Position numbers and translations under genes: made by a program
Shown here: piece after piece, positions 1 through 6,988 of the stretch
Position numbering within the stretch: position 1 is the stretch's first letter
Layout: every line of letters begins with the position of its first letter
Notes under the pieces: generated by a model
What the model was told of the DNA's origin: nothing
The model's input: the letters and a program-made list of their open reading frames with translations, nothing else
Database searches by the model: none
Assembly: GCA_900549975.1 (NCBI GenBank)
Contig: URQK01000017.1
Coordinates: 1 to 23,050 of the forward strand
Origin: an uncultured Mollicutes bacterium
GTDB taxonomy: Bacteria; Bacillota_I; Bacilli_A; RFN20; CAG-826
DNA length: 23,050 nucleotides
Direction: 5' to 3'

Positions 1-2
1 CT

Positions 3-47
3 GGTGCAGTTGTTATTTTATTAAAAAAGAAAAAACACATTGCTTAA
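3..47 (+). CDS. C-terminal end of an unknown protein (partial)
   Basis: The window opens inside an open frame that ends at TAA 45-47. The visible residues are a short hydrophobic run (GAVVILL) followed by four lysines and a few more residues. That looks like the end of a membrane-spanning segment with a positively charged cytoplasmic tail, as at the C-terminus of membrane or wall-anchored proteins. A strong terminator follows directly, which supports a real gene end here. Too little is visible to name a function. Confidence 0.5.
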   Translation, partial: GAVVILLKKKKHIA

Positions 48-57
48 CTAAAACTTT

Positions 58-91
58 ACGGGATCACTAATTGTGGTTCCGTTTTTTTTTT
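58..91 (+). terminator. Intrinsic terminator of the upstream gene
   Basis: CGGGATCAC (59-67) pairs with GTGGTTCCG (73-81) over nine base pairs, two of them G-U, around a five-base loop. A run of ten T follows (82-91). It closes the gene ending at 47 and separates it from the flavodiiron gene. Confidence 0.85.
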
Positions 92-121
92 AGCATTTTT
101 ATTAATTGCCTTATTAATAAA

Positions 122-130
122 TGCTATAAT
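122..130 (+). promoter_or_regulatory. Extended -10 promoter of the flavodiiron gene
   Basis: TGCTATAAT at 122-130 is a perfect -10 hexamer (TATAAT 125-130) with the upstream TG of an extended -10 element. No good -35 box lies at the usual distance; the best is TTAATT at 102-107. This fits an extended -10 promoter. The ribosome binding site AAGGAGAG (150-157) and the ATG at 165 follow. Confidence 0.65.
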
Positions 131-164
131 AATTTTATAAATAATTTTAAAGGAGAGATTTAAA

Positions 165-1319
165 ATGTTAATTAATAAAGATACTTATTATGTGGGAGTA
201 AATGATCACAATATTGATTTATTTGAAGGACAATATGTCGTTAAAAATGGGATTAGTTATAATTCTTATATTATCATGGATGAAAAGATTGTTATTATGG
301 ACACAGTCGATAAAAACTTTACTTCTACTTGGATTGAAAATATAAAGAATGTTTTAAAAGATAAAACACCTGATTACTTAGTGGTGCAACACATGGAACC
401 AGATCATTCCGCAAATATCATGGAATTAGTGAAATTGTATCCTAATATTACGATTATTGGAAATGCTAAAACATTTGTAATGATTAAGCAATTCTTTAAT
501 AAAGATATTACTAATACTTTAGTTGTTAAAGATGGAGAAGAATTAAGCATCGGAAAACACACTTTAAAGTTCATCTTTGCTCCTATGGTTCATTGGCCAG
601 AAGTAATGGTAACTTATGATTCTTACACTAAAATATTATTTACCGCAGATGGATTTGGCAAATTTGGTGCCTTAGATGTTGAAGAAGATTGGGTCAATGA
701 AGCAAGAAGATATTATATTGGAATTGTCGGTAAATATGGATTACAAGTACAAATGTTATTAAAGAAAGCTGCTAGTTTAGATATTGAGATGATTTGTCCT
801 TTACATGGTCCAGTATTAAAAGACAATCTTAGTTACTATTTAGGCTTATACAATACTTGGTCAAGTTATACTCCAGAAGATAATGATATTTTTATTGTTT
901 ATAATTCTATTTATGGAAACACTAAAAACGCTGTTAATAGACTTGTTGAATTATTAGGCGTAGTAGGCATTAAAGCAAAAGCAAAAGATTTAGCGCGCAC
1001 TGATTTATCTTGCGATATTTCAGAAGCTTTTAAACATAAAACATTAGTAATTGCTACACCAACATATAATAATGGTTTATTTCCATTTACTAAGATATTT
1101 ATTGATGGATTATTAGAAAGAAATTTCCAAAATCGTAATATCGCAATTATTGAAAATGGTTCTTGGGCGCCAATGGCCGCAAAACTTATTAAAGATGCTT
1201 TTGCTAATTCTAAAAATATAACATTTATCGAACCAATTGTTACTATTAAATCAAGTTTAAATGAAGAAAGTACCACAAAACTATGTTCTTTAGTGGATGC
1301 TTTAAAAGAAATTAAATAG
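165..1319 (+). CDS. fprA: A-type flavodiiron protein (FprA family)
   Basis: Cytoplasmic flavodiiron protein. Family members reduce O2 to water and/or NO to N2O, using electrons from rubredoxin or F420-type donors, and protect anaerobes. Residues 1-240 form the metallo-beta-lactamase-like diiron domain, with all usual ligands visible: HMEPDH (H76, E78, D80, H81), H143 in VHWPE, D162 in TADGFG and H214 in PLHGP. Residues 241-384 form a flavodoxin-like FMN domain, with a phosphate loop at NSIYGNTKN and a second FMN loop at ATPTYNNG. At 384 residues it has the two-domain class A length, with no fused rubredoxin or flavin reductase, so its electron donor must lie elsewhere. The start is supported by AAGGAGAG eight bases upstream. 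It is transcribed alone from its own promoter and ends at a shared bidirectional terminator, so it is not part of the sugar locus next door. Whether O2 or NO is the main substrate cannot be read from the sequence. Confidence 0.95.
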   Translation: MLINKDTYYVGVNDHNIDLFEGQYVVKNGISYNSYIIMDEKIVIMDTVDKNFTSTWIENIKNVLKDKTPDYLVVQHMEPDHSANIMELVKLYPNITIIGNAKTFVMIKQFFNKDITNTLVVKDGEELSIGKHTLKFIFAPMVHWPEVMVTYDSYTKILFTADGFGKFGALDVEEDWVNEARRYYIGIVGKYGLQVQMLLKKAASLDIEMICPLHGPVLKDNLSYYLGLYNTWSSYTPEDNDIFIVYNSIYGNTKNAVNRLVELLGVVGIKAKAKDLARTDLSCDISEAFKHKTLVIATPTYNNGLFPFTKIFIDGLLERNFQNRNIAIIENGSWAPMAAKLIKDAFANSKNITFIEPIVTIKSSLNEESTTKLCSLVDALKEIK

Positions 1320-1321
1320 CA

Positions 1322-1346
1322 AAAAAGCCATGTAGCATGGCTTTTT
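1322..1346. terminator. Bidirectional intrinsic terminator between convergent genes
   Basis: AAAAAGCCATG (1322-1332) and CATGGCTTTTT (1336-1346) form a perfect 11-bp stem with a three-base loop TAG. The stem has a T-run on either strand, so it can end both the plus-strand flavodiiron gene (stop at 1319) and the minus-strand catabolic unit (stop at 1374). Confidence 0.9.
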
Positions 1347-1373
1347 GTGTGTTTTAAATAGAATAAATAATTC

Positions 1374-2210
1374 TTATTTATTAAATATTTTAAGAGCGCG
1401 TATAACGTCTTCTTTCATTTTACTTGTAGCATATGATGCTAATTCATGATAGAAAGTAATATCTTTTTTTAATATTTCTCTAGCGGCATAAACACCCTCT
1501 CTAGACATATAAGAATAATAATTAATCTTCCTTACACCACACTTAATAGCTTTCACATAGTCTTCACTAGATACGCCAGATCCACCATGCATTACTAATG
1601 GTAAATTGCATAATTTATTAATTCTTTGAATTCGATCAAAATCTAATTCTGGCTTAACTTTATATATTCCATGAGCGGTTCCAAAAGAGCACGCTAAAGC
1701 ATCAATATTTGTATCATCAACAAACTTTTTAGCTAAATCTGGGTCAGTATACATTTCTTCTTTAGTTAATGGTTTTTGATTTCCTGCTTCTCTACCACCT
1801 AATACTCCTATTTCTGCTTCCACTGATATATTTTTAGGATGTGCTAAACAAACAGCTTCTTTAGTCATTTTAACATTTTCATCATATGGTAAACTAGAAG
1901 CATCAATCATAACTGAAGTAAAACCAATATCAATTGCTCTTTTTAAATAATTTAAATCTTCACAATGATCTAAATGTACGCATACTGGTACTTTAGCTCT
2001 TTTAGCCATTAAAAGCATAATTGGCCCAACAATATCAAGAGGTGCATATTCTTCATGACATTGAGCGTGCATAATAATAACAGGGACATTAAGCTCTTCC
2101 GCAGCCGAAATTACCGCAATCATATTTTCTAAATTGGGAGTATTAAATGAGCCTATTGCACAGTTTTTTTCTTCCGCAATTTTTAATACATATTCTAAAT
2201 TAACTAACAT
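1374..2210 (-). CDS. Class II ketose-phosphate aldolase (Fba/GatY/KbaY family)
   Basis: Zinc-dependent TIM-barrel aldolase of the class II fructose/tagatose-bisphosphate family. Family members split ketose phosphates into dihydroxyacetone phosphate and an aldehyde in the cytoplasm. Visible family motifs are VHLDHCED (catalytic D81, zinc ligand H82), VEAEIGVLGG (residues 130-139), GTAHG (zinc ligand H180) and MHGGSG (zinc ligand H208). Length (278 residues) is normal for the GatY/KbaY branch. The segment that is usually NxDTD or NVATE after the second phosphate-binding strand reads KINYYSYM here (228-235). The lead Asn is kept and the rest changed, so substrate choice may differ from the classical enzymes. 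The start has AAAGGAG about nine bases upstream. It is the last gene of the isomerase-kinase-mutarotase unit, 15 bases after the DUF4432 gene, and is followed by a terminator. It probably cleaves the phosphorylated ketose made by that unit; the sugar is unknown. Confidence 0.88.
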   Translation of the reverse strand: MLVNLEYVLKIAEEKNCAIGSFNTPNLENMIAVISAAEELNVPVIIMHAQCHEEYAPLDIVGPIMLLMAKRAKVPVCVHLDHCEDLNYLKRAIDIGFTSVMIDASSLPYDENVKMTKEAVCLAHPKNISVEAEIGVLGGREAGNQKPLTKEEMYTDPDLAKKFVDDTNIDALACSFGTAHGIYKVKPELDFDRIQRINKLCNLPLVMHGGSGVSSEDYVKAIKCGVRKINYYSYMSREGVYAAREILKKDITFYHELASYATSKMKEDVIRALKIFNK

Positions 2211-2225
2211 TTTTCTTTTCTCCTT

Positions 2226-3197
2226 TTATTTTTCAAACAAGCGTACTTTTACGCAATATTTTTTAATTTCATTTGGTTTTATTTCTTCTAATAATCCTTT
2301 ACTTCGCATTACATTTCTTCCATCAGGAGTACAATTGCCTGGTTCTACACCAAGGACATAATCTCTAATGCCTAGCATCTTCCATTCTGTTAAAAATGGT
2401 AAACATTTTGTATCAAAATGAATTTCTAATCCCTTATTTAATTTTGGTTGATACACTTCTACTAACGCATCTTTTTTAAAATGATGATAGTAACATTTTT
2501 CTTCATAATTAACTTCTGGTTTATGCATGTTTTTCCAATTGTTTATATCTAATCTAGCATGTTCGTTTCTTGCTTCTACTAAGTTAGAATTAATAGATAA
2601 TTTTGTATCTTCATCTAAAAAAGGATAACCAATATTAATATGATATAAAATTTCTAATGGCGTAACTTTATCACCTCTATTAATTATTTCATCTTCAATG
2701 TAGAAACTATTATCCACTTTTGAAACATGTATTTTTCTTATTAATTTTAATTTGTGAGAAAATATACGTTCATCAAGAATTTCTCCTATTAATATCATTT
2801 CTAAATCATTATCTAAGAAACAAGCATTAGTTGTTGGAATATTACTATATGTTCCATGAAGCGGTAGTTCTTCTCCTTCATCCACATTTGGACTACCTAC
2901 TTGTGTTAATCCACATGTTGTAAGAAAACCAGCGCCAAATGACTTTAAAAAGCCTAATCCTTTATCATCATAATATTTGCTTGATACATAACCATTAGGA
3001 GTAAGATAACTAACATTTACGCCTTTATACGTAACAGAAATGATATCAAATCCTCTATCTAAATTAACGCACATTTCTAATCCTAGTCCGTTTTTAATAT
3101 GCCATATTTTTACGCCACTAGAAAATCCATTAGTAAGAATATATTCTTCTTTACCATATAATTGAAACTCATTACCAATATAATCTAACTTATTCAT
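2226..3197 (-). CDS. DUF4432 / aldose 1-epimerase-like protein
   Basis: This resembles the DUF4432 branch of the galactose-mutarotase beta-sandwich superfamily, whose members act on sugar anomers or bind sugars in the cytoplasm. Recognisable landmarks are LHGTYSNIP (H114), YHINIGYPF (H186) and GVEPGNCTPDGR (E285), the places where mutarotases carry their catalytic His and Glu. There is no signal peptide or membrane segment. The start ATG (3197-3195) overlaps the TGA stop of the upstream kinase as ATGA, so translation is likely coupled; the nearest AAAGGA is about 16 bases away. The position between kinase and aldolase suggests it serves the same sugar, perhaps by converting anomers after glycosidase release. 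Its precise reaction is not established for the family, so the role is inference. Confidence 0.82.
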   Translation of the reverse strand: MNKLDYIGNEFQLYGKEEYILTNGFSSGVKIWHIKNGLGLEMCVNLDRGFDIISVTYKGVNVSYLTPNGYVSSKYYDDKGLGFLKSFGAGFLTTCGLTQVGSPNVDEGEELPLHGTYSNIPTTNACFLDNDLEMILIGEILDERIFSHKLKLIRKIHVSKVDNSFYIEDEIINRGDKVTPLEILYHINIGYPFLDEDTKLSINSNLVEARNEHARLDINNWKNMHKPEVNYEEKCYYHHFKKDALVEVYQPKLNKGLEIHFDTKCLPFLTEWKMLGIRDYVLGVEPGNCTPDGRNVMRSKGLLEEIKPNEIKKYCVKVRLFEK

Positions 3198-4663
3198 ATT
3201 CGTACTTTTTTCATCCTTTCATATATTAACTGATATTTTTTAAATATTTTCATATATTCTTGGTGTTTAAACACATCAGGATAAAAAGTTTTTTTAACTT
3301 TTGTTAGCTTATTAACACCATCTTCATAAGAACTAAATAATCCTATCACATGTCCAACAACAATAGCACTTCCAATCGTTCCTGTATCATTATTTTCTAG
3401 TTGATGAATAGGAATGTTAAAGATATTTGCTTTAATTTGTAACCATGCATCATTTTTTGCTCCTCCACCAGAGGCATATATTTCATTAATATTAATCCCC
3501 ATTTTTTTGAGTTTATTTATTGAAATAAGCATTTCATAACATAATGATTCTAAACATGCTTGATATATTTCATATCTATTTGTTCCTAAATTTAAGTTAG
3601 TAATTGTTCCTAAAGCAAAAGGATCCATATATGGGGTTGATGCACCTGCAAAATGTGGTAATATCATAACATTTGTTGGATGATTTAAAATATTACTATT
3701 TAAAATATCAAAACATTTTTCTTTACCTTTTAAATCAGAAAAATATGTATCTATTATCCACTCCACTAACGCTCCACCAGTGTTAATTAAAGCGTAGGAT
3801 ACATTATAATTGTCTTTAATATATGGAATTACGCCATATCCGCATTCATAAATGTCTTTATCATTAGGTACACATTGATACGTCATTGTTAAACACTCGC
3901 ATGTTCCACACCCATCAATAGCTGTACCAGGGGATAATACTCCTCCTCCAATAGCGTTAGCAATTTGATCATGACTGATATTTATAATTTGTATATCTGC
4001 TTTTAATCTTAGTTTATCCTTTAATATCTGTTTTATATTACCGGCAATAGAGCCAATAGGAACAGGTTTAGAAAATAATTTTTCATCTATGCCCGCAGCA
4101 TCAAATATTTCTTTAGACCATTCACGTTTATTAACATCAAAAGCTAAAGTACGACTAGCAAGTGAATAATCAATTTGTCTTATACCTGTTAATTTATAAA
4201 CAATGAAATCTTCAATTAATAGTACCTTATCAATATTTGTATAAATATTTTTATAATGTTTTTTTATATACATAAGTTTAGGAAGAGAAAACATCCCCTG
4301 TCCTACTTGGCCAGTTATCTCTCCTAATTTCTTTTTTCCTATTTTTCTTTCTAAATATAAAGCTTCTTTATTTCCTCGTGGGTCAGTATAAAGTAATGAT
4401 GGAAACAAAACATTATCATATTTATCAAGTAAAACAAATGTTTCTCCAAAAGATGTTATTCCTATTGCTGCTATTTGATATTTTTCTAGCGCTAATTCCA
4501 ATAATCGAATGATTGTTTCATAAATGATATTAGCGTCAATTTCTTGAGTATTATCATCTCTTTTAGAAGGATAATTTAAATAAAATTTTTCCTTTTGAAT
4601 ATAATCATCGAATATAGTCAATTTACTTCCAGTAGTGCCAATATCTAATCCGCCATAAATCAT
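3194..4663 (-). CDS. FGGY-family carbohydrate kinase
   Basis: Cytoplasmic ATP-dependent sugar kinase of the FGGY family (xylulokinase, rhamnulokinase, fuculokinase relatives). It keeps the N-terminal phosphate-binding loop GLDIGTTGSK, the catalytic base D in SHDQIANAIGGG, and the C-terminal adenosine-binding ASGGGAKND motif. Length (489 residues) is normal. Two starts are possible. TTG at 4675 would overlap the isomerase gene by 11 bases and give an atypical N-terminus. ATG at 4663, one base after the isomerase stop, gives MIYGGLDIGTTGSK, the usual family beginning, and is chosen. Neither has a clear Shine-Dalgarno, which suggests coupling to the isomerase. The stop TGA lies in an ATGA overlap with the next gene. 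By position it should phosphorylate the ketose produced by the isomerase; whether that is a rhamnulose-, fuculose- or pentulose-like sugar cannot be told from motifs alone. Confidence 0.92.
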   Translation of the reverse strand: MIYGGLDIGTTGSKLTIFDDYIQKEKFYLNYPSKRDDNTQEIDANIIYETIIRLLELALEKYQIAAIGITSFGETFVLLDKYDNVLFPSLLYTDPRGNKEALYLERKIGKKKLGEITGQVGQGMFSLPKLMYIKKHYKNIYTNIDKVLLIEDFIVYKLTGIRQIDYSLASRTLAFDVNKREWSKEIFDAAGIDEKLFSKPVPIGSIAGNIKQILKDKLRLKADIQIINISHDQIANAIGGGVLSPGTAIDGCGTCECLTMTYQCVPNDKDIYECGYGVIPYIKDNYNVSYALINTGGALVEWIIDTYFSDLKGKEKCFDILNSNILNHPTNVMILPHFAGASTPYMDPFALGTITNLNLGTNRYEIYQACLESLCYEMLISINKLKKMGININEIYASGGGAKNDAWLQIKANIFNIPIHQLENNDTGTIGSAIVVGHVIGLFSSYEDGVNKLTKVKKTFYPDVFKHQEYMKIFKKYQLIYERMKKVRI

Positions 4664-4664
4664 A

Positions 4665-6065
4665 TTATTTATCAATGTCCACTACATCATAATGTAAATA
4701 AGTGGAAAATGCCTCAGTTAAAATATCTTTCATATGTCCAACACCAACAGTGGTATGATGTTTAAATCCACCACGTGCTAAGCGAATTAATTTATTTTGT
4801 AAATCCGAAATATTTGCTACTCCCCCACATCCAAAATAAGTCTCTTCAATTGGCTCGCCTGTAAATTCTGCTTCCGAAGAATAAATTATAAGTTTTCCAT
4901 CTTCAGTCTTGCAATTTGCAAAAGTCATAGGAAATGCTTTGATACGTCCTTCGTTACATCCCCATCCAGACCCTGGGTCACATTTCGCAAACATTTTATG
5001 TTCAGTTACTAAACCTTTCCCTGCCATTAATGATTGAGCAACGGGACCACAATGGAATAAAATAACTTTATTTAAATCATTACCATAATTGTTATTCCAA
5101 TCTAAACACGCTGTTGGTAAGCCACTTGCTAGATTCATTGCACGCATTGTAATTGCACTGCATAAATCTATTTCACAAGATGCCACAATTCCTCGATCGT
5201 TTAATTCTGATAATAATACGCATGGGCATACACGATAATATGTTTCCATTTCATTCCAACATCTTAAAGTAATTGCATCTAAATGATATTCTGCAATATA
5301 TTGGTCAATAGCCACAGAAACTTTAGCAAGAGTTAACATTCTTTCATTGGGTACAAGTGAGAAATTAGTATATCCCTTTAAGCGAATAACTTTTTCAATA
5401 ACCTTTTCATCATTATTATCTAGTTCATCAACTTTATGGAATAATTCTGATAAATCAAAACTTTCTACAGTAATTCCATACTTTTCTAAAGTCACTTCAT
5501 CAAAACGCACTGTTTTAAAAGCCGTTGTTCTTGCGCCAATACAACCAATAGTAAATCTTTTCATTCCTTTTACCACACGGCAAATAGCGGCAAAATCATC
5601 CAAATTTTGTCTAAACTCTTTAGTTAAAGGATGAACAACATGTGGCTTCAAAACTGTGAAAGGAACATGATATTGACTAAACACATCAGTAATAGAAAAT
5701 TTTCCACAAAAAGCATCTCGACGATGCGCAAAGTCCATTAAACCAATTTCATCTGGATAAGCCTGCATTAAAATTGGGACATTAGCGTCACGAAGTGCCG
5801 TAATTGCACCATTTTCATCAATGAATATTGGCATACATAATATAACGCCATCAAATTCTCCTTTATGTGCTTCTAACCAATCATGATACAAACGTCCTTC
5901 ATCACGTGTTTCAACTGCGCCGTATCTTGTTGCCGACTCATCCATGATAATATAATTATAACCAGCATCAGTAACGGCTTTAACCATGTCTTCTCTAGCA
6001 CCTGCAATTAATTCTGCAGGCATGAATCCACGATTTCCAAAATATAAAGCAAAAGTGTTTTTCAT
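4665..6065 (-). CDS. L-fucose/L-arabinose isomerase family protein
   Basis: Aldose-ketose isomerase of the L-fucose isomerase family (the COG2407-like group). The metal and active-site segments are visible: CWNEME (E272), CEIDLCSAITM (E298, D300) and FHCGP (H338). Family enzymes are Mn-dependent and interconvert L-fucose, L-arabinose or related aldoses with their ketoses. At 466 residues it is shorter than classical FucI (about 590) and fits the shorter, mostly uncharacterised branch. It has no signal peptide. The start is supported by AAGGA seven bases upstream. It is the first gene of a four-gene unit with an FGGY kinase, a mutarotase-like protein and a class II aldolase, and a cre-like operator lies about 40 bases upstream. 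The exact substrate is not readable; a deoxyhexose or pentose released by the neighbouring glycosidases is the best guess. Confidence 0.88.
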   Translation of the reverse strand: MKNTFALYFGNRGFMPAELIAGAREDMVKAVTDAGYNYIIMDESATRYGAVETRDEGRLYHDWLEAHKGEFDGVILCMPIFIDENGAITALRDANVPILMQAYPDEIGLMDFAHRRDAFCGKFSITDVFSQYHVPFTVLKPHVVHPLTKEFRQNLDDFAAICRVVKGMKRFTIGCIGARTTAFKTVRFDEVTLEKYGITVESFDLSELFHKVDELDNNDEKVIEKVIRLKGYTNFSLVPNERMLTLAKVSVAIDQYIAEYHLDAITLRCWNEMETYYRVCPCVLLSELNDRGIVASCEIDLCSAITMRAMNLASGLPTACLDWNNNYGNDLNKVILFHCGPVAQSLMAGKGLVTEHKMFAKCDPGSGWGCNEGRIKAFPMTFANCKTEDGKLIIYSSEAEFTGEPIEETYFGCGGVANISDLQNKLIRLARGGFKHHTTVGVGHMKDILTEAFSTYLHYDVVDIDK

Positions 6066-6084
6066 TTTTATTTCCTTCTTTCAC

Positions 6085-6090
6085 TTTATA
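6085..6090 (-). promoter_or_regulatory. Possible -10 box of the isomerase unit
   Basis: On the minus strand TATAAA lies 20 bases before the isomerase ATG. The only good -35-like hexamer (TTGCAT, 6107-6102) is 11 bases away, which is too close, so the promoter is not securely resolved. The region is A/T-rich and overlaps the cre-like site. Confidence 0.3.
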
Positions 6091-6101
6091 TTTTATTAAT
6101 T

Positions 6102-6116
6102 ATGCAAGCGCTTTTA
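6102..6116. promoter_or_regulatory. cre-like (CcpA) operator upstream of the isomerase unit
   Basis: ATGCAAGCGCTTTTA fits the cre consensus WTGNAANCGNWNNCW with one mismatch and has the typical palindromic core AAGCGCTT. It lies between the terminator of the upstream regulator gene and the start of the isomerase gene, where CcpA binding would block transcription. This suggests glucose-type catabolite repression of the catabolic unit. Confidence 0.6.
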
Positions 6117-6120
6117 TATT

Positions 6121-6156
6121 AAAAAAAGTACGGACTTACTGTAATTTTTTCCGTAC
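6121..6156 (-). terminator. Intrinsic terminator overlapping the PocR/AraC gene end
   Basis: On the minus strand GTACGGA (6156-6150) pairs perfectly with TCCGTAC (6134-6128) and is followed by seven T (6127-6121). The stop codon of the regulator gene (6138-6136) lies in the loop, and the first arm is made of its C-terminal codons. It separates the importer/glycosidase unit from the isomerase unit. Confidence 0.75.
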
Positions 6157-6984
6157 AGTTTTTCTATATTCTTCCGCGGACATATGAACACTTTTTTTAA
6201 ATACACGGCAAAAATAATTATAATCGTTAAAACCAACTTTTGATGTTAAATCCATTAAACTAATATCACTATTTTCTAGTATTCTTTTAGCATATTCTAA
6301 TCTCTTGGTTTTTAAATACTTAGCTATACTCATTCCAACATATTTATCAATTGCTACATAAAAACAAGTCTTAGACATGTGAAAATATTTTAAAAAATCA
6401 TTAACAGTTAATGATGTATCTTCAATGTTCTTATCTATAAAATCATTTAATTTACTAATAAATTGCTCTTGTTGAATCGATACCATTTTCTCACTGATTG
6501 CGTATTTAGCTAATGCTAACAATATTATAGATACACTATTTAATTTTTCTTCATCAATATATATTAATTCATCAGATAACTCTTTCGAAAAAGAAATATT
6601 TAAATTCTTTCTTGTTTTGTTAGACAAATTATTATATCTTTCCTCTTTATTATCAATATTACTTATTTGTCCAAACATGATAAAACCAACAATAGTGTTA
6701 TCTATTTTTAAATTAATCATTGCTTCTATTAATCCAGCATGACAATTGTAAATATATAAATCATCACTTTCTAAACAATGTTCAAATGCTTTAGCGTTGG
6801 ATTTGTTACAGCATTCATAGCCATATTTATTATTTTGAATTACTTTACAAAAATCACAATTACAATTAGGAAATGAGGCGATTTCTTGATGATTAATATC
6901 AAAAATAACTATACGTATTCCTGTTAATTGGTAAAAACTTTTTAATAATCTATTAAGTCGCTCAATATGAAATTCTAGTTCCAT
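6136..6984 (-). CDS. AraC-type regulator with PocR sensor domain
   Basis: Transcription regulator of 282 residues. Residues about 5-160 resemble the PocR ligand-sensing domain: a cysteine-rich segment (C41, C43, C46, C58, C59, C70, C81) followed by the typical YNCHAGLIE and IVGFIMFGQI stretches. Residues about 180-280 are the double helix-turn-helix AraC DNA-binding domain (DFLKYFHMSKTCFY, then LTSKVGFNDYNYFCRVFKK). PocR domains are proposed to sense small molecules; the Salmonella founder responds to 1,2-propanediol. The gene follows the GH78-like gene by four bases without a clear Shine-Dalgarno, so translation is probably coupled. A terminator follows at once. Its target is unknown; the neighbouring isomerase unit and the importer promoter are the natural candidates. 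The domain call is solid, the ligand is inference. Confidence 0.9.
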   Translation of the reverse strand: MELEFHIERLNRLLKSFYQLTGIRIVIFDINHQEIASFPNCNCDFCKVIQNNKYGYECCNKSNAKAFEHCLESDDLYIYNCHAGLIEAMINLKIDNTIVGFIMFGQISNIDNKEERYNNLSNKTRKNLNISFSKELSDELIYIDEEKLNSVSIILLALAKYAISEKMVSIQQEQFISKLNDFIDKNIEDTSLTVNDFLKYFHMSKTCFYVAIDKYVGMSIAKYLKTKRLEYAKRILENSDISLMDLTSKVGFNDYNYFCRVFKKSVHMSAEEYRKTVRKKLQ

Positions 6985-6988
6985 TGTT

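Noticed and set aside
911..1276. Open frame of 121 codons on the minus strand inside the flavodiiron gene
   Set aside because: It lies antisense to the conserved flavodoxin domain, has no ribosome binding site or family resemblance, and reflects low stop density in the reverse frame.
3194..3197. Possible use of TGA as tryptophan (Mollicutes code 4)
   Set aside because: The kinase ends in TGA in an ATGA overlap with the next start, and large conserved genes encode Trp by TGG with full-length frames in the standard bacterial code.
4661..4675. TTG start for the FGGY kinase with an 11-base overlap
   Set aside because: The ATG at 4663 gives the usual family N-terminus and sits one base after the isomerase stop; the TTG has no ribosome binding site.
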